Source: Adiantum capillus-veneris
Taxonomy: Eukaryota > Streptophyta > Polypodiopsida > Polypodiales > Pteridaceae
Assembly (NCBI GenBank): GCA_014529385.2
Contig: CM043960.1
Coordinates: 23,326,896-23,390,895, forward strand
DNA: 64,000 nucleotides
Direction: 5' to 3'
This document shows, piece by piece, positions 12,251 through 26,128 of this stretch; the first letter of the stretch is position 1; each line of letters starts with the position of its first letter. The position numbers and the translations under genes are program-made. The notes beneath the pieces were generated by a model, which saw only the letters and a program-made list of their open reading frames with translations, was not told the DNA's origin and did not search any database.

Positions 12251-13522
12251 TCATAGGTGTCTGAATACACTCCCTTTTGAGATAATATCTCTTGTCCAGA
12301 CTGCAAGGTCAAAAGAGTCGTTCTTCGACAGGGAGATAAGTCTAGACTTCTCTATATTGCACTTGGATCCCGATGCCACGGCAAATGTTTGCACAATCTC
12401 CAGAGCTCTCCTGACAACTTGAGGGCACGCCTTCAAGAACAGGAGCGAATCATCTGCCAACAGTTTAACCAGTAACTAGTTGTTGCCGAGTAATGCCAGA
12501 CCTTGAATCTCTCCCCGCACAGCACTAGCTTCGAGCATCGTAATGAGAGGATGCGAGCCGATGGAAAAAATCAAGGGGGCCAAGGGACATCCTTGCTTAA
12601 TAGACCTTTTAACCTCAAAAGAGCCCACAATTCTGTCATTAAACAGGAGCTCTAAATGCCTTCTAATGCCTAGTGTGCGTAGGAGGCGACAAAGGCGAGG
12701 CCCAAAGCCCAGAGCTCCCATGACTTCTTCTATATAGGACCATTCTATTCTATCATAGGCTTTATCAAGGTCCAACTGCAGCAAGATGCACTCTTGCTTG
12801 GAGAAGGATGCATACTCTATTCCTACCATTGCTGCCAAGATATTGTCATATATAGATCTCCCTTTAATGAACCCGCGTTGATGGGGAGAGATGATCCGAC
12901 TCAAGAGGGGGGCAAGTCTGAGAGCTATCACCTTGGCAATAATTTTGTATGCTACTGACATCATCGTAATGGGACACCAATGTTTAAGTTGAGAGTAGCA
13001 GATCTGTTTGGGGATAGGCTTGATAAGCCCTCTCTTAACACTTGCATCCAACGACTCTTTGAAAACAGCTTGATTGGCCATCCGTGTGACTGGACCCTTG
13101 AGATCATCCCAAAATTCCTTGAAGAATTCAGACGTCACTCCATCCCAACCAGGGGGCTTTTCATTGCCAAGAGCTTTTAGTGCCGCTGAGCATGCCTCCT
13201 CATATAAGGCCATTTCCATGTGGTTGGCTTCCTCCTAGGGAACCTTCTTTTCCACACTCCCAAGTAAAGACGCCCGGGCTTCTTCCACTTCGTGAGATTG
13301 GGTCTCTAGCTGGCTGAGATAATTGAGCATAACTCCAGCCATCTCATCTTGGTTTTGAATTGAATTCCCTTTCTCATCATCGAGCACTTGCACGCGGCCT
13401 CGACTCTTCCTCACTTTCAGAGCCCTAACAAAATGTGCTTGGTTAGAAGGCTTTGGTTGAAGGAAAGTTTCCCTAGAGATAAATCTCGCCTTCTTGATTT
13501 TCTCCAGTTGTTCGTTGGCCAT
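12251..13522 (-). pseudogene. LINE reverse transcriptase
   Basis: Two large pieces (13235-13522 and 12476-13219) plus 12251-12460 make a full palm and fingers. Motifs in order: GNEKPPGWDGVTSEFFK, LIKPIPK, KHWCPITMM, HQRGFIKGRSIYDNI, QLDLDKAYDRIEW (catalytic Asp), IKQGCPLAPLIFS, then LLADDSLLFLKA holding the ADD catalytic pair. An in-frame stop near 13233 separates the first two pieces, and a stop near 12474 falls just before the ADD box. The enzyme would copy LINE RNA at the nicked target. All key acidic residues survive although the frame does not. Confidence 0.92.
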
Positions 13523-13733
13523 GTGAGATTTAGCTTCAAGCCATCGCTTGTGCTCATCCTCGGTAGCCAGTCCGGCAGCCTTCCTAGAGGCTAATTGTGC
13601 TACCTCCTCTGTGAGATGTTTGATATGTGCCTCATTGGCTTTTTAACCCGAGGACCCAAAGTTTTGATAGCTTTTTGTACACTCCGAACAAATATATTCC
13701 AAGCACTAGGTCTATTCATCCCTACATCTTTCT

Positions 13734-14617
13734 TCAGCTTTCCCAACGCTTTCTTTGTGATGCTTGTGAAGAAGGGTCTTTGAACAGGTGTGTCCCTGTA
13801 ACCAGAAGCTTTTTCTCCCCTCTCGGGGATTGCCCCCCCCCCCCCCCTTTATCTTTCTTGAGTTGTAAGTGTAATGGCATGTGATCGGAGAGGATTTTTG
13901 TTGAGATTACCTTCATCTCTAACATCATTGAGATCCAGTCAGCTTGATTACCTTTTTGTTAGAGATTACCATTGTAAGTGTAATGGCATGTGATCGGAGA
14001 GGCTTTTTGTTGAGATTACCTTCATCTCTAACATCATTGAGATCCAGTCAGCTTGATTACCTTTTTGTTAGAGATTACCTTCATCTCTAACATCATTGAG
14101 ATTCAGTCAGCTTGATGAGAGCAGTAGCATCTATCCAGCCCGGAGGTAGTGCGGGCATATTGAAGGCTTATGTAGGTGAATCCAGGCATGCTGTTCCATG
14201 GGCCCACTTCTCACATAAGCTCAGCCGTTTAGAATTTTCTAAGCCAGCCAGTATGGCGGAGCCTGTTCTGTCCTTGCTTTTCTCGACCATATTGGCATCT
14301 CCAACCATCAGCCACTCCCCTTTGATCAGAGTATCCCTGAGCTGCATCCATAGTTAAGCTCTATCCTTTGCATTGCAAGGGCCGTAAACATTTACTATGG
14401 TGATAGGTTGATTGTCCCATCTGATTCTAACACCAAGGACTCTTCCAGAGGAGTGGTTTAGAACCATCTTTGGCTCCAAATCTCTGTCAGCAATGAACAA
14501 GACACCACTGAAACCGTCACTTCCTTGCTTTCTTGTGACAACCTGTTTTCTCTTGCTACGAGCATCCAAATGGTGGTCATGGATGGCCCAGCAATTGACT
14601 GCCTTCTCTTTCTTCAC
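13734..14617 (-). pseudogene. LINE AP-like endonuclease, interrupted
   Basis: The piece at 14354-14617 ends ITIVNVYGPCN, the strand preceding the middle of EEP-family endonucleases. The minus strand of 14112-14357 continues with GEWLMVGDANMV, matching the GDFN box with Phe lost. The C-terminal SDHMPLHL box, with the catalytic Asp-His, is at about 13870-13890 within the 13734-13928 frame. A 109-bp tandem repeat (13865-14116) separates the last two blocks, so the domain cannot fold as encoded. This nuclease nicks the target DNA for LINE insertion. Confidence 0.8.
13865..14116. repeat. 109-bp tandem repeat inside the LINE endonuclease
   Basis: GTAAGTGTAATGGCATGTG begins at 13865 and again at 13974. 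A third, partial unit (TTCATCTCTAACATCATTGAG) follows to about 14116. Copies are nearly identical, so the duplication is recent relative to the LINE. Confidence 0.9.
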
Positions 14618-15268
14618 TTCTTCCTAGAAGAGAATGCCCTTCTTCTGGGTTTTTAATCCCTTCACGTTCTAAGATTGAATAGAGAGAGTATCCATCATTG
14701 GGAAAGGGGGATAAATTCTTCTGCCTCCAGGAACTGTTCAACAAAGTTCCCATTCAGGTTGTCCTCTTTCATTGGCTCCTTTTCTGTTGGAACCTACATA
14801 GTATCCAGCTTGGAAGTGAAAAGGCCCTCTTGATTTTGTCTTCCCCAAAACTTCAAATAAGTTATCATATAGGAAAGGAGGCTTTGGGAAATCTGGCGGG
14901 AGACCTCTGATTTGTCCCAAGGCCCTAGCCTACGCTTTGAACTGTTTACATGAAATATGAGATATTTGTTTCTAGCCCTCATCTTTTGACCTAAGAGTTG
15001 GAGAGATCACGATCTTCTGCATTACTAGGGTGGCCGTTCTTTGCTGAGCGGTGGATGAAAAGCGGTAGCTTTGGGTGGTCTTGCCCTTACCCCGGTTGCC
15101 AGGATCTTGTTTCTCCACATCTTTATCTGAGTTGACTTTATTTTGACCACCCTCTGCCTTGCCAAGATTTTCAGTAGGCTTCTTTGTTGGATCTACTGTA
15201 TTCGTGCCACCCTATGGGTAGCCTGTAATTCGCTTCTCTCCATCATCCGGTCTGTAGGCTTTAGCACC

Positions 15269-16224
15269 TTAGCGGGACACGCCCTCGCATAATGCCCTGC
15301 ATTTGAAGCAGACCCCGAAGAAGGTGTTAAAGTTCAGAGGAATGATCTTTAGTCCTGTCCCAACATTCACCACTAAGTTCTTTGGGTGTGGCTTCCGCAG
15401 ATCCCACCAAATACAGACCTTGTTTGCTGCTACACCCGAGGCTTTGGCAAATGGGACAAAAAGTGGATCACAAAGCGAAGCTGTGAGGTCCTTCAAGTTT
15501 TTCCTAAGCCATACGGGGAGGTTGACAAACTCCACCCATACTGGGCAAAGATCCTTGAATGCCTTGTTAGATTCAAACAGAGGGTCCCAAGGGAGCATGC
15601 ACACCGACGCGCAATTGAAGGACAGCGGGCTTTTCGTCAAAACCCTCTCAACCATTGCACTGTCATTGAATTGAACTGACACGGATCCTTTTGCTAAATA
15701 TTGGGTGAACATTACCAAGCCGTGCTGATTCAGAAGCAGTGGACTGCAGAGCCAATTACTGAGCTCAATTCTATTGGGAACTCTCCCCATAAACCCAAAG
15801 ACCAGAGTGGAATTTGTAACCTCCGCAAGTTGTCTTTTCACAATGGCAGGGGGAACAACCATCGTAACGGCATCTTCCACCTCGACACGCTACGGGAGCG
15901 CCTTCTTGAGGCTTGGAAAGCTCTGTCTTCTTTGGACACTTTAGCAGCATCCTCTTCCGTCGCCGAATCTTTGCGCGACCTTTTGTTCAATGATAGTGCA
16001 CAAAGGATTGTCGCTAATTATTTTTCCACCTGCATCTTTCTTTGTTTTAGTTCCTCCTTACTCAAATTAGTAAAGGAGCTTTGGCCGGTATTATCGGTGC
16101 CCGGTTTTGCAAAGTCGTATGTCGGATCGATAGCCTTCAGAGCGTCAGGCTGCTCTTTTCCTGCCACTGCTTCGGTGTAGGACGGCTTAGAGGAGCTCGC
16201 CTTGGCCTCACCGCACCAAGTCAC
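15269..16224 (-). pseudogene. LINE ORF1 (gag-like, DUF4283-type with zinc knuckle)
   Basis: The minus-strand piece 16018-16224 starts MTWCGEAKASSSKPSYTEAV, a plausible ORF1 N-terminus. The 203-residue piece 15269-15880 carries the body, including LVFGFMGRVPN, LSFNCASVCMLPWDP and LPVWLRKNLK, as in plant LINE ORF1 proteins with a DUF4283 RNA-binding fold. At its end CFKC is followed, after a 1-nt frame change, by GHYARACP. The CCHC knuckle therefore exists in the DNA but is split by a frameshift. ORF1 binds LINE RNA. Confidence 0.75.
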
Positions 16225-16260
16225 AAAAGGGAGATCTTAATAAAGGAGATAAAACTCGCT

Positions 16261-16861
16261 TATTCTCCCCACTAGGTGATGGTGAAAAGCCTCACGGAAT
16301 AAGTATAGGCTCAACGAAGCAATATGCAAATGCGATTATTAACTAACGGCTCAAAAATGAGATTATTAAAGAGATAATAATCGCGATGTCGGCAAACACA
16401 AGGGCGATTATTATCCTACCACCGCAGACGGAGGGGGACAGCCATTGGAACTCGGTGTATGCAGGCAGGCAGGAGGGAAGATGTGGAGGCTCCCTTTTCC
16501 TATATGAGAAATTTTCTAAATCTTCTTGTGCCAAGGTGCGGGAGCTCAATCCGTAAGCAAGGAGATAACCCTAACCTTGGACCTAGCGCAACGTGTCCCG
16601 CTCGCACTCAACAGGTTTCCCTGCTTCGCTCTCAAAAAAACTCTCACACTCAATTGCGCTAGCTGCATCATTGCTCACAGCTACGCCATCGTCCTCCTCC
16701 CTACAAAAAGCGAAATCTCAAAATGCTCTAATACAAAGCAAAATAAAAATATTAGTAGCTCTATGAACGTCAAGAGAATTCTCTCTATTATCACACTAAA
16801 TCACCACCTACATAGTGCAAAGACACTTTAAAGATAAGAAAACGTTAAATGTAAAATAAAG
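16261..16861. other. No gene seen
   Basis: Upstream flank of the LINE, possibly its 5' untranslated region. It has short ORFs only. Confidence 0.4.
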
Positions 16862-17245
16862 GAGAAGAAAAACACAAATGCACCAATGTGAAGTCTGTCG
16901 TCTCTTTATATGAATACAAAAAGTTTTTTGACTTTCCACCTTCATAGGTCTTTTCATTTCCTAAACTCACCCTTCACTTATGCACTTCAGATGTTTTGAA
17001 AGGATTTTTATTTTTCCGAGATTAGGAAAACTTAATCACTTTAAATAAAAAAGAATGGTGTGTGACTGTCACTCCATGGTTCACTTCGAAAAAAACTTTG
17101 CAAAACTAAAATCCAAAAGTGAAGGGTAAGATTGTAAGAAATGACAGCCTTTTCATAATGTAAGAAATGACAAACCTTTTCAAGTGTAAAGTCAAAAGAC
17201 TTTCTATTCTACATAGAATAAATGTTCCACTTTGATTGCACATAA
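16862..17245. repeat. Imperfect inverted repeat related to 8422-8870
   Basis: 16862-17050 is the reverse complement of the sequence at about 8660-8870 (AAGTGAAGGGTGA, the TCAAAAGACC segment, the TTCACATTGG segment). Directly after it, 17095-17245 carries a diverged forward copy of the same sequence (AAGTGAAGGGTAAG to TTCCACTTTGATTGCAC). The two form a long imperfect hairpin. Confidence 0.6.
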
Positions 17246-17569
17246 CAAAAAAGGGATAATTTTAATAAAGGTTTTGCTACTTAATGCGAATTTACTTTTT
17301 GAAGATATAACAAAAAGGGAAGAATTTTGATAGAGATTTTTCTATTTAATGAAATTTCAATTTTTGGAGATGTGTTTGGCTTTATCTTTTCAAGGCACTT
17401 TTTTCAAGATCAATATTGATATTTTAAAAGAAAAATTGGAAGAGTGCATTTCTTAAAAGAGCTTAAGAAAAAGAAAAAAAGTCGCCTAATGTCAACTTGG
17501 GGTTGTCTCGCGTTGAAAACATACATGGCATGCAAATGCAAGGGTCGTTATCCATGTTATTGACCATGA

Positions 17570-17629
17570 GAGAGAGAGAGAGAGACAAAGAGAGACCACC
17601 GTATTGCCTATGTGTGTGTGTGTGTGTGA

Positions 17630-17673
<44 letters not shown>
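17570..17673. repeat. Compound (GA)n/(GT)n microsatellite
   Basis: Runs of GA, then GT (about 17611-17628), then GA to 17673. Confidence 0.95.
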
Positions 17674-17677
<4 letters not shown>

Positions 17678-17777
17678 AATATTTTACTGTTGAGTTCATG
17701 CATCCTTCAAGCCCTTATTTCCAAGATATTATTTTTTGGCATTATAGTGTATTTTTGAAAGGGTAGCTGAAGTTTTT

Positions 17778-17969
17778 TGACGTGCGCGAGCGGGAGCGTG
17801 TGTGAGTGTGTGCAGCGATGGAGAAGAGAGAAGAAGAGGAGACCTTGTGTTTGCAGGGGCTAAAACTCACTCTCTACATGTGAGCCCCCTTATTCTATTA
17901 TGTACATAATGAATAAATATAGTGGACGGGCACTTGGACTAACCGGCCACATGGGGCTTTACCCCAACA
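17778..17969 (-). repeat. 3' LTR of the compact copia element
   Basis: 192 bp, matching 20716-20908 along its whole length with scattered substitutions. Confidence 0.85.
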
Positions 17970-18169
17970 ACCTCCCACGTAAAGGCCAATGTGGCCGTGA
18001 GAGAGAAAAGAAAACCATACAAAACATGTACAAGGCCATCACAAGTATGACCTCAGCCAACGTCCACTGGCTCACTCAATCTGTGTGCATCCAGATCTAA
18101 TTATAGAGGAAGTATAGAGCTATTGACACCATACTCCTCACCAAAGCCGCACACATCCTGCAAGTATCT

Positions 18170-19568
18170 CACCATACACTACAAAGTGCCCCTATGCTCA
18201 AGACCAACGTCAATCACTGCACGACTAATTGCTCTTATTGCAAATGCAATCTTGGGTCTCGAGATGAGTATCTCGTACATGAGACTCCCGAATGCTGATG
18301 CAATCCTAGCAATATCTTCCAATATGACCATCTCAGTCAAATTTGGCTCAGAACTCCACTCATGGAAATCACCCCGACACCCGAAATCCAATCCTTGGAA
18401 TCCATCCTCGTGTCCATCGCATGTCACATGCGCACCAAGAGCATCTGTCTGTCCTGAACCCTGTGTGGCAAGAGCAATGCCTAGCTCTAACTCACATGTA
18501 TCAGCCTCTTGCCTAAGCATATCCATGAATGACTGAATCACGGGGGCTGAATCCTCAACACTCAAGCCATCCATATTCGTCATCGTATCCACGAATGACA
18601 TGCCCTGTTGCACAACTATCTACACAACTGGCTCAACATGCTCATAAACTGGAGCATCATGCAACCTATCCGCAAAGGAGACATGCCTCATCTCTCTGCA
18701 TGACTGAGTACTCACGAAAACTGTGCCATCTCGCACATGACGTACTCGCATCGCATGAATTGTGCCAACACTAGCACCTCTAGCTATGACTAGATGTCCA
18801 CGATGCAATCTGAAACTGTGCTCATCCAGCACGCCCTAGCATCTGCTGTCTCGTAACTGACTAACAGAGATCAAGCTCTACGTCAAACCTGGCACATGGC
18901 GTACATCTCGCAACACGTATGATGCACCACTCGGCAACAATAGTCTGACATCTCCTGCATCAACTATGTCATGCATTGAACCATCAGCTAGACACACATG
19001 TCCAAGCATACCACTAGCATATGTGCTAATCCACTCACGACTCGGCGTGACATGAAATCTAGCACTCACATATAGTATCCAATGCGAAGGTAAGGTGTCG
19101 TCAAAAACCGACATAAAAAAGTCAAGAGTAAACATGGAAGCAAAGGCGACATCTTCGTCATGCGTAGGACACATACGCTATATCTGCTCCCACATCATCC
19201 AAAGTGATAGCATCCCTCTTGTGCTGTCTCTTGCGCTTTCTCATCCACCGAAAATAACGCCTACGTACATCCCCTGTATGACCACAATGCCAACACACAG
19301 CATCTCTATATCTGTGTGATCGTCCTTTGACTGTAGGCATCTCTCTAGACTCATTTGTGCCAAAAGCATTGCACAATCTTTGCCATAACTCTCTAGCTGT
19401 ACATGCATCCAAACCAATGCGATAGACAGACTCATCAAGGTGTAACATGATCATCGAACGTGCAAGCTCATCCAAGTCCTCCCACTCATTGTCAATCATA
19501 GACTCTGGCCTAACATCCATGCCCTGTAGTGGAAACACTTGGCCCAACTGAGTCAATGCATCATGCAT
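18170..19568 (-). pseudogene. Copia gag-protease-RT remnants
   Basis: 19158-19568 is gag: NEWEDLDELARSMIMLHLDE and ARELWQRLCNAFG, then a zinc knuckle CWHCGHTGDVRRRY whose last Cys is Tyr. 18878-19174 is protease: WILYVSARFHVTPSREW keeps the family wording, but the catalytic DSG has become YVS, and it ends LRDVRHVPGLT. 18620-18832 is the GAG-pre-integrase block (LVIARGASVGTIH). 18179-18613 ends with the reverse transcriptase tail FGSLMYEILISRPKIAFAI. Pieces are in order but in different frames, with a large deletion between pre-integrase and polymerase. Loss of the protease aspartate means this copy could not process its own polyprotein. Confidence 0.8.
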
Positions 19569-20715
19569 ACCTGCTTTCCAATGCTCAAAGTTTGAACCAA
19601 AAAACTTGTATTAAAAAGCACAAATCCTGACAATGATGTACATGCCAAATCCATGGTGATAACCTATGACAAGACCAAGCACAAATTGATCAATTGACAA
19701 TAGCCAAAGCCTGGCTAACTCATACACCAAATACGGTCAAAATACAACATTAGCTGCCATAAGCTGTCGAAGAGAAGTATCAACAAATATGGTGATCAAT
19801 GTAACGAACAAGTGAGCAAAACCGCTCAAATGATGCCAAAACACCCGCTCTAATCCAAGATCACTATGTGGTAATCGATGAAAATATCATCAACAATCTC
19901 CTTCCTGAAGAGATTACCACATGTATGTCAAATGACATAATCCGATGAGCAAACACTCTCACAATGCGATGCCAGAGCACTATGGCAAAGCAACCACTAA
20001 GTGTCAAATGCAATCAAAACACAATTGCAAACCATGCGCATAAACAAATAAACTCGCAAGAAAAATCCGACAAAAAATTGACAGTATTTGGCTATCTAAC
20101 CATAATAACCATACATGCTATAAACATGCTCAAAACCATGAGAAAATCGTGCGCAAAATTCGCACTCAATCATACATGAGTTGCCCCAAAGTCTCAACTC
20201 CTTGAGCATCAAACCATATAAGGCATACATCGTATCCTTTCACTTGTGAGAAAACTTGTAGCCATTACCACTCTCACATCCGAGAGCAAACCATGTGTGG
20301 AATCCTCGACACACAATAAACAACTGCTGCTGTAGAAAATTCAGAGTTCAAAATCAGTCCAAATAGACATCACCATTGTGCCGAAGCGTGTCAAAACCCC
20401 AGGTTACACCCTAACCTTGCATAAATCGCATTCCATATGCAAAAGTTATGCAAAAAACACTGTTTTGTAGCCCGAAAAATGACCTGTGGAAATGAAAATC
20501 TGCATTCCTCCTGCAAGTATGGCTGCAAAAAAGTATACACACTTGCAATACACCCTTCTCTCAAGCTTAGGAATGTCCCTCAAGCTTCCGTGAGCACATA
20601 TCTGGTGGTTGTTCACCGATCTCAAGCTTCCACCGAAAGCAAGCTCACCACATAGCCGAAAGCTCACTTCTCTGTAGCACTCCATCTGTCGTGAAGCCAA
20701 AGCTCTGATACCAGT

Positions 20716-20908
20716 TGAAGTGCACGTGCGAGAGCGTGTGTGAGTGTGTGCAACGATGGAGAAGAGAGAAGAAGAGGAGACCTTGTGTTTGCAGGGGGCT
20801 AAAACTCACTCTCTACATGTGAGCCCCCTTATTCTATTATGTACATAATAAATAAGTATAGTGGGCGGGCACCTGGCCTAACTGGCCACATGGAGCTTTA
20901 CCCCAACA
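20716..20908 (-). repeat. 5' LTR of the compact copia element
   Basis: 193 bp. The adjoining primer-binding site at 20702-20713 fixes the orientation. Confidence 0.85.
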
Positions 20909-21245
20909 TTTTTTACCGATAAAAAATGGCTTAAATTTCCAACAAAGACCAACCTCACATTAGCACCCCAAATGGGTAGAGAGATTGCCCAATTGATGGA
21001 CCTATTACCAATTCTATGATATTTTGTTCTTTTTATTTTGAAGAGTTAACATCTGGACCATGCTTTAAAATCTATAAATTCTCTAAATTTTAATAAGCAA
21101 GGGTGCTATCAAAATTCAACTTGAGAGAGAGAGGGAGAGAAAGGAGGAGAGACAAAGAGATATCAAAATGTTTAAGTGTGTAGGAACAATCTAAAGAGAC
21201 ATTAAAAGTTACAACACAAGTCTTCAACAAAAGTGAGTATCTATT

Positions 21246-21253
21246 GGGGGGGG

Positions 21254-21305
<52 letters not shown>

Positions 21306-21394
21306 ACGAAGAAGAAGAAAAAATTTAATGCCATAGGAACAATCCCAAAAGGTATATTTGACAACATGGGTGAGAATAAAGTTATTTTTGTTTC

Positions 21395-21470
<76 letters not shown>

Positions 21471-21646
21471 CTTGATAAAGGGAGAATTTCAAATAATGTA
21501 GGAACATCCAATGAGATCTCAAAAATCTATCCAATGGTCTCAAATGTGACACACGTACACACACGCACACACATCTTGATAAAAGGAGAATTTAAAAAAA
21601 TGTAAGAACATCAATGAGCTCTCATAAATCTATCCAATAGTCTCAA

Positions 21647-21742
<96 letters not shown>

Positions 21743-21877
21743 AATCATAGCCATCTATACTTTTCTTTTCAAAAAAGTGAGAAAAGGGAGTTTGCAGCGC
21801 CAATTTGTCAAATAATATGCCACAATGACAAGTCGTACATGTCTGCACACGAGCTCCAAGCAAACTGCTATCCACCC

Positions 21878-21967
<90 letters not shown>

Positions 21968-22026
21968 TTGGGGAGGGGGGACGGGACAAGGGAAGCATAA
22001 AAATTTTGAATTTCATAACTTTATTG

Positions 22027-22105
<79 letters not shown>

Positions 22106-22132
22106 TATACATATACACACACACACACACAC

Positions 22133-22171
<39 letters not shown>

Positions 22172-22186
22172 TTGTCTTCTTCTCCT

Positions 22187-22251
<65 letters not shown>

Positions 22252-22428
22252 GTAAACTCTTGACTTCTCTACATGTAAACCTCCTCTTCTACCCTTGCGT
22301 AGTGTCGATGAGAGAAGACGGTCGCAGTCCAATGTATCAACAAATAGCAATGGCTCCATGTGTGTCTCCCTCGACTTGGCAATGAAGTCCCCCCCCCCCC
22401 CCCCCCTTCTCTCTCTCTCTCTCTCACA
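21246..22428. repeat. Microsatellite field
   Basis: Successive runs: G(11)(GA)n at 21246-21301; (CT)n(CA)n at 21399-21469; (GT)n(GA)n at 21649-21741; (GT)n(GA)n at 21881-21965; a 65-bp (AT)n at 22030-22094; (CA)n then (GT)n at 22095-22170; (CT)n(CA)n at 22190-22250; C(17)(CT)n at 22389-22426. Unique sequence between the runs is itself partly repeated (21470-21552 against 21573-21651). No gene is present; long ORFs here are repeat read-through. Confidence 0.9.
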
Positions 22429-23498
22429 CCCAAGCCATCGAGAGCCTTTTAGCACTTGTCCTTTTGTAGCCAAAATAGCCTTCACTTTGTTGGTGTATCT
22501 ACAATGCACATCTCCTTTCCATAAAGATGCACACTAAAAGTACTAATAGTCTCTAAAATCTATAATTTTAGAGAAATTTTCTACTATTTTTACCTGCTTT
22601 ACTTTCTATTAACACGATTTGAGGCCAATTAATGTAGACTTACAACCCCTAAGCTTAGGCAAAACTTCTACAAACATTGCTTGCAGGAAGCCATCATGTT
22701 TTATAGCTTAAATCACACACACACACACACACACACACAATGTTTAACATCAGCAAAAAAATTAATTAAGTGACAAATACTATGAGTATTAAGAGGGAGA
22801 GAGACGACATAGAAAAAGAGAGAAGAAGAAGAAGAAGAAGACAAGAGACCTAAAAAATATAGCCAACCAGTCTTGATGCTTGAACGCAAGTGCTTACATG
22901 CTCGCATACTTTCTTAAGGAGGGAGAGAGAGTGGGATTTTTAATATCGTAGAAACAATCACAATGACCTCAAAATTCAAGGGGGGGAAGAGAGAGAGAGA
23001 GAGAGAGTAATTTTTCTTCAGTGTTATGTATGTGTGTATATATATACACATACATGTATATATGTGTGTGTGTGTATATAAGTAAGTATGTATGTATATA
23101 CACACTCACAAATATGTGTGTGTGTGTGTGTAAAGAAGTATGTATGTATGTATACACACATACACACACGTGCACACACACACATATATACATAGAGAGA
23201 GAGGGAGGGAGAGAGAGAAAGAGAGAGAGGGAGATCTCAACTTATGTGTACCATCTCTGTATCATTCCGAGTTTATCAGATGCTTCAAATCTCTGAAATA
23301 ATTTGAGATATTTTTTGTGATGTTTGAACATTTGATAACTTCTTTATTGACATAAAAATTTTCCTAAACTCTTGACTTCTCCACACATAACCCTCCCCTT
23401 CTACCCTTGCATAGTGTCAATCAAAAAAGATGCTTGCAGACCAGCATATCAACAAATAGCAGTGGCCGCATGTGTGTCTCCCTTGACTAGGCGACGTG

Positions 23499-23553
<55 letters not shown>

Positions 23554-23927
23554 AGCCCTCGAGGACCTTTTGGCACCTATCCTTTTGTAGCCAAAACGGC
23601 CTTCACTTTTTTGGTGTATATACAATGCACGTCTCCTTTCCATTAAGATGCACACCAAAAGTATTAATAATCTCTCAAAACTGCATTTTAGAGCATTTTT
23701 TTACTATTTTTACCTGCTTTACTTCCTATTGACATGGTTTGAGACCCATTAATCTACACTCTCAATGGCTAAGCTTAGGAAAACCTTTTGCAAACACTGC
23801 TAGCAAGGAGTCATCCTGTTGACTAGCTTAAATAAGGCACACACGCATGCGCACGCGCGCACACACACACAAAATGTTTTAACATCACCAAAATAAATAA
23901 TTGAGTGAAAAATACTATCAAATGAGT

Positions 23928-23963
<36 letters not shown>

Positions 23964-24108
23964 AGAAGAAGACAAGAGGCCTTAAAAATATAGTTAAAGA
24001 GTCTCCATTTTTGAATGCAAGTGCTTACATGATTGCATACTTTCTCAAGGAGGGAGAGAGGGTGGGATTTTTAATATCGTAGGAACAATCACAATGACCT
24101 CAAAGTTT

Positions 24109-24149
<41 letters not shown>
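22252..24149. repeat. Segmental tandem duplication, period about 1.1 kb
   Basis: 22252-23005 and 23363-24149 align over their length. Both start AAACTCTTGACTTCTC, contain CCTTTTGTAGCCAAAA and TTTACCTGCTTTACTT, and end in TTTTTAATATCGTAG followed by (GA)n. The copies differ by many substitutions and by different microsatellites at equivalent places, (C)n(CT)n in one and (CT)n in the other. Confidence 0.85.
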
Positions 24150-25610
<1,461 letters not shown>

Positions 25611-26128
25611 CAATAGAATTAGAGCACTCTTAAGTTTGTTAAACAAGGACTAGCACCTCATGAAAAATAATGTATATGAGAAGCTCTCAATCTTGACCTA
25701 TCAAAAAATGTTTTGGAGCATCTATAAAGAGGTTGTGTCATGCATCACTTTTAGAAATGCGATAGACTATACATGTACAAAGAGAGTATTGACAATGTTC
25801 CAGTTGGAAGAGAAGATAGCCCTATGAGAATAGAGGAGACGTTTCCTTGGCCACAGCAACGCGCGGGTCACATACTAGTACTTTTTATGCATAGTGAGAT
25901 CCGCCTCCAACTAGATACAAAGATTTGGAAGTGCCTTTGTACTATGCCAATTGTTTTTACTTAAACCATGGACTTTGAAGCTATTGAACCATGAAAAGAG
26001 GCCCTCAATGTCCGCCCTTTCCACCCTCCCATGCATGGCATTGGGCTACTTGGATGTCTTCATCAAGCAAATTCTCAAACGTTCAATAAAACCCACATGT
26101 CATTTGGCACATTTTCAAGCACGGTTCG

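Larger units (their letters stand above)
10595..16260 (-). mobile_element. LINE (non-LTR) retrotransposon, near full length but broken
   Basis: Read on the minus strand the order is ORF1 (gag-like with a zinc knuckle), AP-type endonuclease, reverse transcriptase, and a C-terminal zinc-ribbon segment, followed by a poly(A) stretch (T run at 10595-10607 on the plus strand). That is the layout of plant L1-type LINEs. Every domain is present, but frames change at least five times and a 109-bp tandem repeat sits in the endonuclease, so it cannot move. The 5' limit near 16260 is a guess; I found no convincing target duplication. Confidence 0.85.
17778..20908 (-). mobile_element. Compact internally deleted Ty1/copia element
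   Basis: On the minus strand the 193-bp LTR at 20716-20908 begins TGTTGGGGTAAAGC. It is followed by a primer-binding site, TGGTATCAGAGC (20702-20713), a perfect initiator-Met tRNA match. The partner LTR is 17778-17969 (192 bp), preceded by a purine tract (GTGGGAGGT). Both ends are flanked by TTTTT, consistent with a target duplication, though that string is low complexity. The 2.75-kb interior has gag, a dead protease, a GAG-pre-integrase piece and the end of reverse transcriptase. Integrase and RNase H are gone. Confidence 0.85.

Noticed and set aside
15303-16180. Plus-strand ORFs of 123 and 159 residues
   Set aside because: They are antisense shadows of LINE ORF1, whose minus-strand frames carry recognisable motifs.
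21366-22263. Long ORFs encoding Cys-Val, His-Thr, Ser-Leu or Arg-Glu repeats
   Set aside because: They are translations of dinucleotide microsatellites; the same happens at 17463-17699, 23449-23732 and 57754-58512.
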